A stretch of DNA of 64,000 bases from Arthrobacter liuii. GTDB lineage: Bacteria > Actinomycetota > Actinomycetes > Actinomycetales > Micrococcaceae. Positions 1 through 9,774 of the stretch are shown in pieces (the first letter of the stretch is position 1; every line of letters starts with the position of its first letter). The position numbers and the translations under genes were made by a program. The DNA is taken from NCBI RefSeq assembly GCF_014639275.1, contig NZ_BMFW01000002.1, positions 186,487-250,486 on the forward strand, written 5' to 3'. The notes below the pieces were generated by a model, which was not told the DNA's origin, did not search any database, and saw nothing but the letters and a program-made list of their open reading frames with translations.

Positions 1-1334
<1,334 letters not shown>

Positions 1335-1338
<4 letters not shown>

Positions 1339-2399
1339 GCACCCTCAAGAACCAGGGCGTCACGGACGCGGAGCACGCCGGCCACCTGCTGCGGCAGATG
1401 CTGAGGGTGCGCCGGCTCGAGGAAAAATGCATCGAGCTCTACAGCGCCGCCAAGATCCGCGGCTTCCTGCACGTCTACATCGGCGAGGAGGCCGTGGCCG
1501 CCGGAGTGATGGAAGCCCTGGCGCCGGAGGACGCGGTGGTGGCCACCTACCGGGAACACGGGCACGCCCTTTTGCGCCGCGTCTCCGCAGGTGCCATCCT
1601 CGCCGAAATGTACGGCCACGCCGAGGGCTGCTGCCGGGGCCGCGGCGGTTCCATGCACCTCTTCGACGCCGCCACCCGCTTCTACGGCGGAAACGCCATC
1701 GTGGCAGGCGGGCTGCCACTCGCCGTCGGCCTGGCGCTCGCGGACCGGATGGCCGGGCGCCAGCGGGTGACCGTCTGTTTCTTCGGCGAAGGCGCGGTGG
1801 CCGAAGGCGAGTTCCACGAAAGCATGAACCTGGCCGCGCTGTGGCAGCTGCCGGTCCTCTTCTGCTGCGAAAACAACCTCTACGCCATGGGTACCGCCCT
1901 GGGCCGTTCCGAATCCCAGACGGACATTGCCCTCAAGGCCGCCGCCTACGAGATCTCGGCGTGGGCGGTGGACGGCATGGACGTGCTCGCCGTCGAGCAA
2001 GCCGCCGGCCGGGCCGTGGACGCCGTGCGGTCCGGCGGCGGGCCGCACTTCCTGGAGCTGCGCACGTACCGGTTCCGCGCCCACTCCATGTTCGATCCCG
2101 AGCTGTACCGGGAGAAATCCGAGGTGGCCCAGTGGATGGAACGGGATCCCATCAGTCTCCTGCAGGGCGCCATGCAGGAGGCTGGGCAGCTGCCGGAGGA
2201 GGATTGGGCAGCACTGCAGGCGGACGTGGACGCGGAAATCAGCACCGCGGTCGGATTCGCCGAAAACGGGACGCCGGAACCGGTGTCAGAACTCAGCCGG
2301 TTCGTTTACAGCGACCGGGCGGAAGACGGCGGCTACACGGGCGACGGCGGCACGGCGGAGCGGGATACGAGATCAGGGAAAGGCGGGGCCGAAGGATGA
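1335..2399 (+). CDS. Thiamine-diphosphate-dependent dehydrogenase E1 component, alpha subunit
   Basis: This 354-residue protein is of usual E1-alpha length and belongs to the pyruvate/acetoin/branched-chain 2-oxoacid dehydrogenase family. It carries the ThDP-binding block: [20 protein letters not shown] followed by [10 protein letters not shown]. It also has the RGGSMHLFD signature and the phosphorylation-loop-like [17 protein letters not shown]. The start ATG lies inside the stop of the upstream synthetase gene, and its own stop overlaps the next ATG, so alpha and beta are coupled. The substrate cannot be read from sequence. The cluster resembles acetoin- or pyruvate-type complexes that lack a dedicated E3 gene, and E3 would have to be supplied from elsewhere in the genome. 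Confidence 0.88.
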
Positions 2400-3388
2400 A
2401 AACAACGTACCGTGAAGCCATGCGCGCGGCCCTCCGCGACGCCATGCAGCGCGACGAGCGGGTCTTCCTCATGGGCGAGGACGTGGGCCGGTACGGCGGC
2501 AGCTTCGCCGTCAGCCTGGGCCTGCTGGAGGAATTCGGACCGGACCGGATCCGCGACACGCCGCTCTCCGAATCAGGGTTCGTGGGCGCCGGGATCGGGG
2601 CGGCGCTGGGCGGCATGCGGCCCGTCGTGGAAATCATGACCGTGAACTTCAGCCTTTTGGCGCTGGACCAGATCATCAACAACGCCGCCACCTTGCTGCA
2701 CATGTCCGGCGGCCAGTTCAACGTCCCCATCGTGATCCGGATGACCACCGGCGCCGGTCGGCAGCTGGGCGCCCAGCACTCGCACAGCCTCGAAGGCTGG
2801 TACGCGCACATACCGGGGCTGCGGATCCTGACCCCTGCCACCCTGGCCGACGCCCGCGGCATGCTGTGGACCGCGCTGCAGGACCCTGACCCGGTGCTGA
2901 TTTTCGAGCACGGCTCGCTGTACAACATGGCAGGGGACCTCGACGACGACGCCGGGCCCGTCGACGTCGACAAGGCAGCACTCCTCCGCCACGCGGACGG
3001 AACCGGGGAGTCCCTGACACTCATCACCTACGGCGGCACCCTGCCCCTGGTGCTGGCCGCCGCGGACCAGCTGGCCGAAGAGGGCATCGACACCGACGTC
3101 ATCGACCTCCGCACCCTCCGTCCGCTGGACACGCACACCATCCTGGACAGCGTGGCCGGCACGCACCGGGCGGTGGTGGTGGACGAAGGCTGGCGCAGCG
3201 GCAGCATCTCCGCGGAAATCGCGGCCAGGATCTGTGAACTGGCCTTCTTCGACCTCGACGCCCCCGTGGAACGGGTGTGCAGCCTGGAGGTGCCCGTTCC
3301 GTACGCCAAACACCTGGAAGAGGCCGCGCTGCCGTCCGTCGGGCGGGTCATGGCCGCCGCGCGAAGGGCCGTGGGGGCCAATGGCTGA
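2396..3388 (+). CDS. 2-oxoacid/acetoin dehydrogenase E1 component, beta subunit
   Basis: A 330-residue E1-beta subunit that pairs with the preceding alpha subunit to form the decarboxylating heterotetramer. It begins [20 protein letters not shown] and contains the family signatures [37 protein letters not shown], and [31 protein letters not shown]. The transketolase C-terminal fold (about residues 200-320) is intact, with [12 protein letters not shown] and [14 protein letters not shown]. Its ATG overlaps the alpha stop by 4 bases, and the following E2 gene starts 8 bases before its own stop, which implies a single polycistronic mRNA and stoichiometric synthesis. Confidence 0.9.
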   Translation: MKTTYREAMRAALRDAMQRDERVFLMGEDVGRYGGSFAVSLGLLEEFGPDRIRDTPLSESGFVGAGIGAALGGMRPVVEIMTVNFSLLALDQIINNAATLLHMSGGQFNVPIVIRMTTGAGRQLGAQHSHSLEGWYAHIPGLRILTPATLADARGMLWTALQDPDPVLIFEHGSLYNMAGDLDDDAGPVDVDKAALLRHADGTGESLTLITYGGTLPLVLAAADQLAEEGIDTDVIDLRTLRPLDTHTILDSVAGTHRAVVVDEGWRSGSISAEIAARICELAFFDLDAPVERVCSLEVPVPYAKHLEEAALPSVGRVMAAARRAVGANG

Positions 3389-4862
3389 CTTTCGGATGCC
3401 GTCCCTGGGCGCGGACATGGAGCACGGCAAGGTGGTGGAATGGCTGGTCAAGCCGGGGGACTACGTCCACAAGGGCGACCTGGTGGCGGCCGTGGACACC
3501 GACAAGACCGTGATGGACATCGAGTCGTTCCAGGAAGGCGTGGTGGCCGAATTCCTGGTGGACATCGGCGACACCGTGGACGTGGGCACGCCGATTGCCC
3601 GGATCACCGCCACCCCCGCCGAACTCCCGCCATCCCAACCCCAACCCCCTGCACCCCCGCTCACTTCCGGCACCCTTTCCCCCGACGCCCGCTCACCTTT
3701 GGCAACCGAAGCGCCAACGCCCGCTCACCTGGGCGCGGAGGGCGGCCATGCGGAGCCGTCGGCGAAGATCTCACCGCCGGTCCGGCACCTGGCGCACACG
3801 TTGGGGGTCGACGTCGGACGCATCAGCGGAAGCGGCGATGACGGCGAAGTGACCAGGGACGACGTCGAACGCGCCGCTGAAGCGTCCGGCGCCGGGGAGC
3901 GGCATGTCGAAGCGCGGGCGACCGAAGTGCCGTCCCCACCTGCCGAGGCCCGCCGGGTGCGGTCATCGCCGCTGGCCCGGCGGCTGGCCGCTGAACTCGG
4001 CGTGGACCTGTCGGGCCTTGCGGGCACCGGCCCCGGCGGAGCGGTGACCGAGGAGGACGTACTGTCCGGCGTCCCGCCAAAGAAGCCGCAGACGGACGAA
4101 GCGGCGGAAGCACCGCCGTCGGATGCTCACACACCGGAACCCGGGGTCCCTCTGGAGGAAGCGCCCAAGCGCCAGCGGCCGACGGCGGTTGGCGGCAAGG
4201 CGGAAAGCCTGCGGCAGGCGATCGGGGCGCTGATGTCCCGGTCCAAGAAGGAGATTCCCCACTACTACCTGTCCACCACCCTTGACCTGGCAGCGGCGAT
4301 GGCGTGGATGCAGGCGGCGAACCAGCAGCGGCCGGTGTCGTCGCGGCTGGTGCCGTCTGCCCTGCTGCTGAAGGCCACGGCGCTCGCGGCGAAGGAGGTG
4401 CCGGACATGAACGGCTTCTTCACCAAGGGCGCCTTCCAGCCCAGCAGCGGGGTGCACCTGGGCGTGGCGGTGGCCCTGCGGCACGGCGGACTCGTGGCCC
4501 CGGCCCTGCACGACGCCGACACCCTGACGCTGGACGAGCTCATGGACCAGTTGCGCGACCTGGTGGGCCGCGCCAGGGCAGGCCGGCTGCAGCGTGCCGA
4601 GATGGCCGATCCCACTATCACCGTGACCAACCTGGGCGACCTCGGCGTGGAAAGCGTGTACGGGGTGATCTACCCGCCGCAGGTGGCCATGGTGGGCTTC
4701 GGCAAGGTCCTGGAACAACCATGGGCGCACAACGGAATGCTCGGAATCCGGCACGCCGCCACCGCCACTCTGTCGGCGGACCACCGCGTGAGCGACGGGC
4801 TGCGCGGGGGACGCTTCCTGGCCCGCATCGACGAACTGCTGCAGGCACCCGAAAATCTGTGA
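3381..4862 (+). CDS. Dihydrolipoamide acyltransferase (E2) with one lipoyl and two peripheral-subunit-binding domains
   Basis: This 493-residue E2 transfers the acyl group from E1 to CoA through a swinging lipoyl arm. The lipoyl domain spans about residues 1-78, with the lipoylated lysine in DTDKTVMD (about K42). Two E3/E1-binding (PSBD) domains follow, at about 130-165 ([19 protein letters not shown]) and 193-232 ([19 protein letters not shown]). The catalytic core begins near 270 and ends with HRVSDG, the HxxxDG active-site motif. Two PSBDs is unusual for a single-lipoyl E2. The linker at about residues 92-118 is encoded by three copies of a 32-bp-period DNA repeat that is also found in intergenic regions elsewhere in this window. 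The ATG overlaps the upstream stop by 8 bases. Confidence 0.9.
   Translation: MADFRMPSLGADMEHGKVVEWLVKPGDYVHKGDLVAAVDTDKTVMDIESFQEGVVAEFLVDIGDTVDVGTPIARITATPAELPPSQPQPPAPPLTSGTLSPDARSPLATEAPTPAHLGAEGGHAEPSAKISPPVRHLAHTLGVDVGRISGSGDDGEVTRDDVERAAEASGAGERHVEARATEVPSPPAEARRVRSSPLARRLAAELGVDLSGLAGTGPGGAVTEEDVLSGVPPKKPQTDEAAEAPPSDAHTPEPGVPLEEAPKRQRPTAVGGKAESLRQAIGALMSRSKKEIPHYYLSTTLDLAAAMAWMQAANQQRPVSSRLVPSALLLKATALAAKEVPDMNGFFTKGAFQPSSGVHLGVAVALRHGGLVAPALHDADTLTLDELMDQLRDLVGRARAGRLQRAEMADPTITVTNLGDLGVESVYGVIYPPQVAMVGFGKVLEQPWAHNGMLGIRHAATATLSADHRVSDGLRGGRFLARIDELLQAPENL
3654..3735 (+). repeat. Three tandem copies (32-bp period) of the GCTCACCTTTGGC repeat, inside the E2 linker
   Basis: The heptamer CGCTCAC starts at 3658, 3690 and 3722, exactly 32 bases apart. 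The middle copy (3684-3703) is the best match to the intergenic copies at 17892 and 29309. Because 32 is not a multiple of three, each copy is read in a different frame, giving for example DARSPLA and then TPAHLG in the protein. It lies in the Pro/Ala-rich linker between the lipoyl and first binding domain, where length and sequence are weakly constrained. Confidence 0.8.
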
Positions 4863-4887
4863 AACCTGCCAGGGCCTAGGAGGAACC

Positions 4888-5130
4888 GTGAACGATCAGG
4901 ACGCACGCCAGGCGGTGGGGGCGGCGATCGGCAAAGTCGCGCCCGACGTCGAACCCGAAGACCTGGAAGGCGGCGCCAGGCTGCGCCAGGACCTGGAGCT
5001 GGACTCGCTGGATTTCCTCCGCCTGGTGCAGGTCATCGCGGAAACCACCGGCGTGGACATCCCGGAGGCCGACTACCCCGCGGTGGCAACGGTTGACGGG
5101 CTGGTCACGTACGTCGCCGGGCACGGGTGA
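4888..5130 (+). CDS. Acyl carrier protein
   Basis: An 80-residue acidic protein with the phosphopantetheine attachment motif ELDSLDFLRLVQVI; the serine lies at about residue 41. It carries acyl groups as thioesters on the 4'-phosphopantetheine arm. The GTG start at 4888 is preceded by a strong AGGAGG at 4877-4884. It sits 25 bases after the E2 gene and overlaps the next ORF (GTGA). A stand-alone ACP inside a 2-oxoacid dehydrogenase operon, together with an acyl-CoA synthetase, suggests that the acyl product may be handed to ACP. That role is inferred from position only. It differs from the fatty-acid-synthase ACP in context, because no fab genes are nearby. Confidence 0.88.
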   Translation: MNDQDARQAVGAAIGKVAPDVEPEDLEGGARLRQDLELDSLDFLRLVQVIAETTGVDIPEADYPAVATVDGLVTYVAGHG

Positions 5131-5336
5131 AACCCCGCAGGGGACCAAGGCGCTGGCCGCGCCGCCTTGGCATCGCGGCGCTGGTGGTCCTTGAGGTGGC
5201 CACGCTGGCGCCGGGCCTGCTGAAGAACGTCGCCCGGCATCAGGTGGTGCCGCTGGAGGGCGGGCATTACCTGCACTGGACCCAGTCCAGGCGGATGGCA
5301 GAGGAGATCCGGCGGTTCGTTGCCCCGGGAGGGTAA
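5127..5336 (+). pseudogene. Remnant of an alpha/beta-hydrolase, C-terminal strand and catalytic histidine region only
   Basis: A 69-codon frame starting with GTG inside the ACP stop. Residues 35-66 (QVVPLEGGHYLHWTQSRRMAEEIRRFV) look like the C-terminal end of an alpha/beta-hydrolase, where the GGHYLHW histidine completes the triad. The preceding VVLEVATLAPGLLKNVARH resembles the penultimate strand that usually carries the acid residue, but the nucleophile elbow, lid and most of the fold are absent. An N-terminal Arg/Pro-rich stretch replaces roughly 200 residues. The best reading is an internal deletion that left a truncated, probably non-functional gene at the end of the dehydrogenase operon. 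A short functional peptide is less likely. Confidence 0.55.
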
Positions 5337-5353
5337 CGCAGGGTGCCCCGACC

Positions 5354-6631
5354 CTATTGCGCCGCGTGGTCGCTGGCGCGCATCCGCACGGCAACGACGG
5401 CGCCGGAGGCCGCGGTGAGAACTGCGACGGCGGCGATGGCGGCGGGAATGCCGTAGAGGTCCGCGAGCACTCCCGACAGCAGGGCACCCACGGCGAATCC
5501 GCCGTCGCGCCACAGCCGGTAAACGCCCACCGAACGGGCCCGCCAGGCCGGGTGGGCCACGTCGCCGATGGCGGCCAGCAGGGTGGGGTAGACCATGGCG
5601 GTACCCAGGCCCAGGAGGATGGCGGCGGCAAGCCATGGCCCGAAGCTGTGGACCGAGGCCACGACTGCCAGTGCCACGGCCTGGACCAGCATGCCGGCCG
5701 TAATGAACCACTTGCGGCCCCACCGGTCGGACGCAGCGCCGGTGACCAGTTGGGCGGCACCCCATGCCGCAGGGTAGGCGGCGGCCAGGATGCCGATCTG
5801 GCCAAGGCTCAGCCCGCCAGCGGCGAACAGGACCGGGAAGAGGCCCCAGGCCAGGCCGTCGTTGAGGTTGTTCACCAGGCCGGCCTGGCTGGCGGCCGAG
5901 AGGGAGCGGTCCTTGAAGCTGGTGAGGGTGAACACCTGGCCGGTGGTGAGGCCGGCGTGCGCGCCGTCGTGGGCGGCGGCGTGCCGGGACGCCTCGGTCT
6001 TGGCATGGTGGTGGGTCTCCCGGACGGCCAGGACCGTCAGGCCCAGGCCGAGTGCGATGTACGCGGCGCCCAGGAGGAAGGGGGCAGGGCGGAGGCCGTA
6101 GGCCGTGGCGAGGTAGCCGGTGGCCAGCGCCGTGACGGCCACGCCCAGGTAACCGGCGGCCTCATTGAAGCCCATGGCCAGGCCGCGCTGCTTGGGGCCC
6201 ACGAGGTCCATTTTCATGATCACCGCGGTGGACCAGGTCAGCCCCTGGCTGATGCCCAGCAGCACGTTGGCCGCAACGATCCAGCCCCAGGACGGGCCGA
6301 AGATCAGCATCAGCGGGACGGGCACCGCCGCCAGCCAGCCCGCGATGAGGACCGGTTTCCGGCCGTACCGGTCAGAGAGCGTGCCGGCGAAATAGTTCAT
6401 CGCGGCCTTGGACAGGCCGAAAGCGAGGATGTACGTGAGTGCGCCCGTGTAGAGGTCAAGGTGGAAGGTCTGGGACGCGAGCAGGGGCAGGACGGTGCGT
6501 TCCTGGCCCAGGGTCCCGCCCACCAGGGCGTTGACGGCCACCAGCAGCATGAACTGGGCCAGGTTCTGCCGCAGTCCCAGCACTGGACCGGCGGGACTGG
6601 CGGTCCTGGGGGTTGAAGTGTTGGGCCGCAT
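5354..6631 (-). CDS. Major facilitator superfamily transporter
   Basis: A 425-residue protein with about 12 predicted membrane segments. It has MFS signature loops between TM2 and TM3 (GTLSDRYGRKPVL) and in the second half (GAASDRWGRKWFI). The central loop (about residues 195-225) is histidine-rich (ETHHHAKTEASRHAAAHDGAHAG). It is the last gene of the leftward sulfur module, 116 bases downstream of the persulfide dioxygenase gene, and a 12-bp perfect hairpin lies in the gap. Context suggests transport of a sulfur compound or a related anion, but the substrate cannot be inferred from sequence. The histidine-rich loop could bind metal. Confidence 0.85.
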   Translation of the reverse strand: MRPNTSTPRTASPAGPVLGLRQNLAQFMLLVAVNALVGGTLGQERTVLPLLASQTFHLDLYTGALTYILAFGLSKAAMNYFAGTLSDRYGRKPVLIAGWLAAVPVPLMLIFGPSWGWIVAANVLLGISQGLTWSTAVIMKMDLVGPKQRGLAMGFNEAAGYLGVAVTALATGYLATAYGLRPAPFLLGAAYIALGLGLTVLAVRETHHHAKTEASRHAAAHDGAHAGLTTGQVFTLTSFKDRSLSAASQAGLVNNLNDGLAWGLFPVLFAAGGLSLGQIGILAAAYPAAWGAAQLVTGAASDRWGRKWFITAGMLVQAVALAVVASVHSFGPWLAAAILLGLGTAMVYPTLLAAIGDVAHPAWRARSVGVYRLWRDGGFAVGALLSGVLADLYGIPAAIAAVAVLTAASGAVVAVRMRASDHAAQ

Positions 6632-6659
6632 TAGGTGCTTCTTTCGGTAGGCGTGAGGT

Positions 6660-6689
6660 GGCCCGGGCGCGTGGGGGCGCGCCCGGGCC
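6660..6689. terminator. Perfect 12-bp GC hairpin between persulfide dioxygenase and MFS genes
   Basis: GGCCCGGGCGCG at 6660-6671 pairs fully with CGCGCCCGGGCC at 6678-6689 around a TGGGGG loop. There is no U-tract. It may act as an mRNA processing or stability element, or as a partial terminator that lowers expression of the downstream MFS gene. Confidence 0.5.
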
Positions 6690-6747
6690 GGGGTGCCCGG
6701 GCAGGAGGGGGGTCATGCCCGGGCGGTCTTGGGGTGGTCAGGCCTGG

Positions 6748-8148
6748 TTAGGCAGCGGGGACGCTGTTCTGCCAGGAGTTCCACGCGGCGTAGCTGCCAT
6801 CGAGTTCGACGACGTCGTACCCGGCACGGCGCAGGGCGCTGGCAGCTACGGAGTTCCGTACGCCCGACTGGCAGTAGGACACGATGGTGCCGCCGGCGGG
6901 GAGTTCATCCAGGTGCCACATGACCCGGCCGCCGCTGAGCTGGTACGAGCCCGGGACGTGCCCGGCCGTGTGCTCGGTCTTGTTGCGGACGTCCAGGACC
7001 ATGGCGGCGTCGAAACCGTCGAGTTCCTCCGGCTGGATCAGCTTGGGGGTGAAGGTGGGCAGCCCCTCGATGCCGGTGAGGTAGCCGGCCACGTTGTCGA
7101 TGCCCACGCGGACCAGGTGGTCCCACATGTCCTGGGCCTGTTCCTGGTCTTTGGCCAGGAGCACCAGCGGGTTCTTGTCGGTCTCCGGGTTGACCACCCA
7201 GGCGCCGTAGCTGGCCACGGACTTGCCGGCGGGAACGTTCAGGGACCGTGCCACGGTGCCTTCGTGGACCTCGCCGTTGGAGCGGGTGTCAATGAAGGTC
7301 AGGGTGTCTTCCGCCAGGCCTGCAGCAACGATGTCGGTGGAGAGCTCGGGCAGCGGGGTGCGTTCGCCCATGACAGCCGGGCCTTCACGGTTTTCGCGCT
7401 TCATGCGGCCGAAGTAGGCATGGGCGTCGGGCTGGCCGTCCAGGAGTTCGTCGATGAAGCCCTGCTCGTCGTTGGCGGCCAGGTAGGGGCCCCACCAGGC
7501 GTAGAGGCGCTCGTAGCCCACCGTGGAGGACGGGATGGCGCCCAGTGCCTTGCCGCAGGCACTGCCTGCGCCGTGGGCCGGGTGGACCTGGACGTAGTCC
7601 GGCAGCGTGAGGAACTTGTCCCGCAGGCTGGCGAAGAGCTGCTTGGCACCAGCGAAGCGGGTATACACGCCGCCTGCTGCTTCATCCAGCAGGTCGGGGC
7701 GGCCCAGGTCGCCGGAGAAGACGAAGTCCCCGGAGAGCAGGTAGCCGGGCTTGTCGCTGAACGCGCCGTCGGTTACCAGGAAGGACAGGTGCTCAGGAGT
7801 GTGGCCCGGGGTGTGGACCGCCTTGATGCTGATGTTGCCCAAGGCGATGGTGTCGCCGTCGTAAAGCCGCTCGCCGTCGAATCCGTACTGCCAGTCCGGC
7901 CCGCCCTCGCCGGAGACATAGATCTTGGCGCCGGTGGCGGCTGCCAGTTCGCGGGTGCCGGAGAGGTAGTCGGCGTGGATGTGGGTTTCGGTGACGGCAA
8001 CGATCTTCATGCCGTTCTTGGCGGCAAGCTCCTGGTAGACGGCGACGTCGCGGCGGCCGTCCACCACGATCGCTTCGCCCTTGGCCTGGCAGCCGATCAG
8101 GTAGCTGGCCTGGGCAAGGTCTTCGTCGTAAATGCGCTCGATAAGCAT
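6748..8148 (-). CDS. Persulfide dioxygenase-rhodanese fusion (metallo-beta-lactamase fold plus two rhodanese domains)
   Basis: This 466-residue protein has an N-terminal metallo-beta-lactamase domain (about 1-245) of the ETHE1/CstB type. The metal motif THIHADYLSG lies at residues 55-64, and HTPGHTPEHL, SGDFVFSGDLGRPD and VHPAHGAGSACG provide the remaining ligands. Two rhodanese domains follow. The first (about 265-355) has no cysteine at the active loop and is inactive or structural. The second (about 370-460) has the loop CQSGVRN with a catalytic cysteine. The family oxidises persulfides such as glutathione, bacillithiol or CoA persulfide to sulfite or thiosulfate with O2; mycothiol persulfide would be the likely actinobacterial substrate. 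It is controlled by its own promoter and CstR-type operator at 8198-8227. Confidence 0.9.
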   Translation of the reverse strand: MLIERIYDEDLAQASYLIGCQAKGEAIVVDGRRDVAVYQELAAKNGMKIVAVTETHIHADYLSGTRELAAATGAKIYVSGEGGPDWQYGFDGERLYDGDTIALGNISIKAVHTPGHTPEHLSFLVTDGAFSDKPGYLLSGDFVFSGDLGRPDLLDEAAGGVYTRFAGAKQLFASLRDKFLTLPDYVQVHPAHGAGSACGKALGAIPSSTVGYERLYAWWGPYLAANDEQGFIDELLDGQPDAHAYFGRMKRENREGPAVMGERTPLPELSTDIVAAGLAEDTLTFIDTRSNGEVHEGTVARSLNVPAGKSVASYGAWVVNPETDKNPLVLLAKDQEQAQDMWDHLVRVGIDNVAGYLTGIEGLPTFTPKLIQPEELDGFDAAMVLDVRNKTEHTAGHVPGSYQLSGGRVMWHLDELPAGGTIVSYCQSGVRNSVAASALRRAGYDVVELDGSYAAWNSWQNSVPAA

Positions 8149-8197
8149 CTGGTGCGCTCCTTCGGTTGAAAGGGGATTGGGAGGGTTAGCTGAGTCC

Positions 8198-8227
8198 AGT
8201 ATAGATACCCCCGGGGGTATATCGCAA
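8198..8227 (-). promoter_or_regulatory. Promoter of the persulfide dioxygenase gene with CstR/CsoR-type operator in the spacer
   Basis: On the minus strand, a -35 TTGCGA (8222-8227) and a -10 TATACT (8198-8203) are separated by 18 bases. The spacer contains ATACCCCCGGGGGTAT at 8205-8220, a perfect 16-bp palindrome. GC-tract palindromes flanked by AT are the known operators of CsoR/CstR repressors. The only such regulator in the window is encoded at 11264. Confidence 0.85.
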
Positions 8228-8238
8228 GTGGACTGCGG

Positions 8239-8652
8239 CTAGGGCAATTTCGTGCGGCGTCCCTTGCGGAACAGGTTCAAAAGGTTGGTAAGCGCGCGGC
8301 CATTTCCCTTCGGGGGTGGCTCTGCTTGCGGTTGCCCGTAGGTGACCGGATGGCCTGAGCGGTACCACTCGGTGATCCCGCCGGCCACGTTGACGGCGTG
8401 GTATCCGAGGTCTGTGAGGATACGTGCGGCCTGGCTGCTGCGTTTTCCCGACCCGCACAGCAGGTAAACAACCGTGCTGTTGGGCAGGTTCGCGAGCCGG
8501 GAGGGCAACTCGTCCAAGGGGATGTTGAGGCTGCCCGGTACGTGCGCGGTGGCATGCTCTTCCCGGCTCCGGACGTCCACCAGGGTGGCGCATGGCCATA
8601 CTGCCGCCAGTTCATCGGCCGTGACCGTGCTGAACTGCTGCGTGCCCGGCAC
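8239..8652 (-). CDS. Single-domain rhodanese sulfurtransferase
   Basis: A 137-residue protein whose first 105 residues form one rhodanese domain. It has the LVDVRSREEH entry motif and an active-site loop with a catalytic cysteine (LLCGSGKRSSQ). The C-terminal ~30 residues are basic and Pro/Gly-rich. Rhodaneses relay sulfane sulfur between thiols, cyanide, thioredoxin and protein acceptors. The GTG start lies only 4 bases after the stop of the thioredoxin gene, so the two are probably coupled and may form a redox pair. It is the distal gene of the operon that starts at 11138. Confidence 0.87.
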   Translation of the reverse strand: MPGTQQFSTVTADELAAVWPCATLVDVRSREEHATAHVPGSLNIPLDELPSRLANLPNSTVVYLLCGSGKRSSQAARILTDLGYHAVNVAGGITEWYRSGHPVTYGQPQAEPPPKGNGRALTNLLNLFRKGRRTKLP

Positions 8653-8656
8653 TGTG

Positions 8657-9019
8657 TCAGGCGTGCTGGTGCCCGGCCTCGGCGCGGAGCTTGTCCATGT
8701 CCAGGTTCTTGACGTCCCGGATGACTTCTTCGAGTCCGGTGGCGTTGAGCGCCCCGGGCTGGGCGAAGACGAGGGTCTTGTCCTTGAAGGCCATCAGGGT
8801 GGGGATGGAGGTGATGTTCGCTGCGGCGGCGAGGGCCTGTTCGGCTTCGGTGTCCACCTTGGCGAAGGTGATGTCCGGGTGTCGTTCAGCGGCGGCGCCG
8901 TACGTGGGGGCGAACATGCGGCAGGGGCCGCACCAGGCCGCCCAGAAGTCGACGAAGACGATGTTGCTGTCCTCCAGGGTCTGGGCGAAGGTTTGCTGGG
9001 TGATGTCGATGGTTGCCAT
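8657..9019 (-). CDS. Thioredoxin
   Basis: A 120-residue thioredoxin with the canonical active site FWAAWCGPC (Cys30 and Cys33), the cis-proline region SIPTLMAF and the usual fold length. The C-terminal extension ends in His-rich AEAGHQHA. In this sulfur operon its likely role is to reduce rhodanese-bound or protein persulfides and release sulfide, or to protect thiols during sulfane-sulfur stress. It is flanked on both sides by rhodanese genes on the same strand. It could also serve the arsenate reductases further along, but that is speculative because the housekeeping thioredoxin is not in view. Confidence 0.92.
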   Translation of the reverse strand: MATIDITQQTFAQTLEDSNIVFVDFWAAWCGPCRMFAPTYGAAAERHPDITFAKVDTEAEQALAAAANITSIPTLMAFKDKTLVFAQPGALNATGLEEVIRDVKNLDMDKLRAEAGHQHA

Positions 9020-9070
9020 GGTCTTTCGTGTCCTTTCGGGAGGGTGGGTGTGGTTGCGCTGCGGCGCGGC

Positions 9071-9367
9071 TTAGATGGTGGGCAGGCCGGCGCGGGTCCA
9101 GGCGGTCATGCCGCCGGCCATGGTGTCTGCCTTGTAGCCGACGCCGGTAAGGGCCTCGGCGACGGCGGCGCTGCGGTTGCCGCTGCGGCACACGGCGATG
9201 ACGGGGACGGCCGGGTCCAGTTCTCCCAGGCGCGCCTGCAGCTGTCCCATGGGGATGTGCAGGGCGCCGGGGATCATGCCTTCGGCAACCTCGAAGTCCT
9301 CGCGGACATCCAGGATGCGGGCGGTGGAGCGGCGCTGTTCGGTTTCGGTGATGGTGATCTCAGCCAT
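9071..9367 (-). CDS. Small single-domain rhodanese (GlpE/PspE-like)
   Basis: A 98-residue protein that is almost entirely rhodanese domain, with RILDVREDFEVAEGMIPGALHIPM and an active loop VCRSGNRSA containing the catalytic cysteine. The domain ends in GGMTAWTRAGLP. The ATG is preceded by GAAGGAG. It is one of four separate rhodanese genes in this operon. The different loop residues (CRSGNR here, against CGSGKR, CASGVR and CQSGVR in its neighbours) suggest different acceptors rather than simple duplication. Confidence 0.9.
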   Translation of the reverse strand: MAEITITETEQRRSTARILDVREDFEVAEGMIPGALHIPMGQLQARLGELDPAVPVIAVCRSGNRSAAVAEALTGVGYKADTMAGGMTAWTRAGLPTI

Positions 9368-9412
9368 GGTTTTCTCCTTCGAAGTGGTTGGTCGGGTGTG
9401 GTTGGGCAGTTG

Positions 9413-9754
9413 CTAGCGGACGGGTTCGCCGGCCTGGCGCCAGGCGGCCATGCCGCCGCGCACCGAGTAGGCGTCGTAGCCCTGGGCGGCGAGCAGGCGG
9501 GCTGCGGAAGCGGACCGCACCCCGGAGGCGCAGACGGCGATGACGGGGCGTGCCTTCTGGATCCCTGCGGTGCTGGCCTGCAGCCGGTCCAGGGGGACGT
9601 GCTTTGCCTGCGGCGCCCGGCCGGTCCGCCATTCCTGGGCGGACCTGACATCGATGAGCGTGGCACCGGAGCCCAGGAGGTCCTTGGCCTGTGCAACGGA
9701 TATTGTTTTGTAGGGCTTGCTGAAGGCCTGCTTGAGGGAATTGATCAGTCCCAT
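9413..9754 (-). CDS. Single-domain rhodanese
   Basis: A 113-residue protein read from MGLINSLKQAFSKP. The longer frame from 9805 adds 17 residues that overlap the end of the exporter gene and lacks a ribosome site, whereas the ATG at 9754 follows GAGGAG. The rhodanese fold covers residues 20-113, with TLIDVRSAQEWRTGR and an active loop CASGVRSA. The N-terminal ~18 residues form a short amphipathic helix. The gene lies 20 bases downstream of the sulfite-exporter-like gene, in the same leftward operon. Confidence 0.88.
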   Translation of the reverse strand: MGLINSLKQAFSKPYKTISVAQAKDLLGSGATLIDVRSAQEWRTGRAPQAKHVPLDRLQASTAGIQKARPVIAVCASGVRSASAARLLAAQGYDAYSVRGGMAAWRQAGEPVR

Positions 9755-9774
9755 GGTGTGCTCCTCTTGGTGGG

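Noticed and set aside
1427..3388. 653-codon frame covering both E1 subunit genes
   Set aside because: Its first 320 residues are an Arg-rich shadow of E1-alpha; the real E1-beta starts at the ATG at 2396.
5357..6616. 419-codon plus-strand frame opposite the MFS gene
   Set aside because: Gly/Gln/His-rich shadow with no start signal; the MFS protein on the other strand has clear helices.
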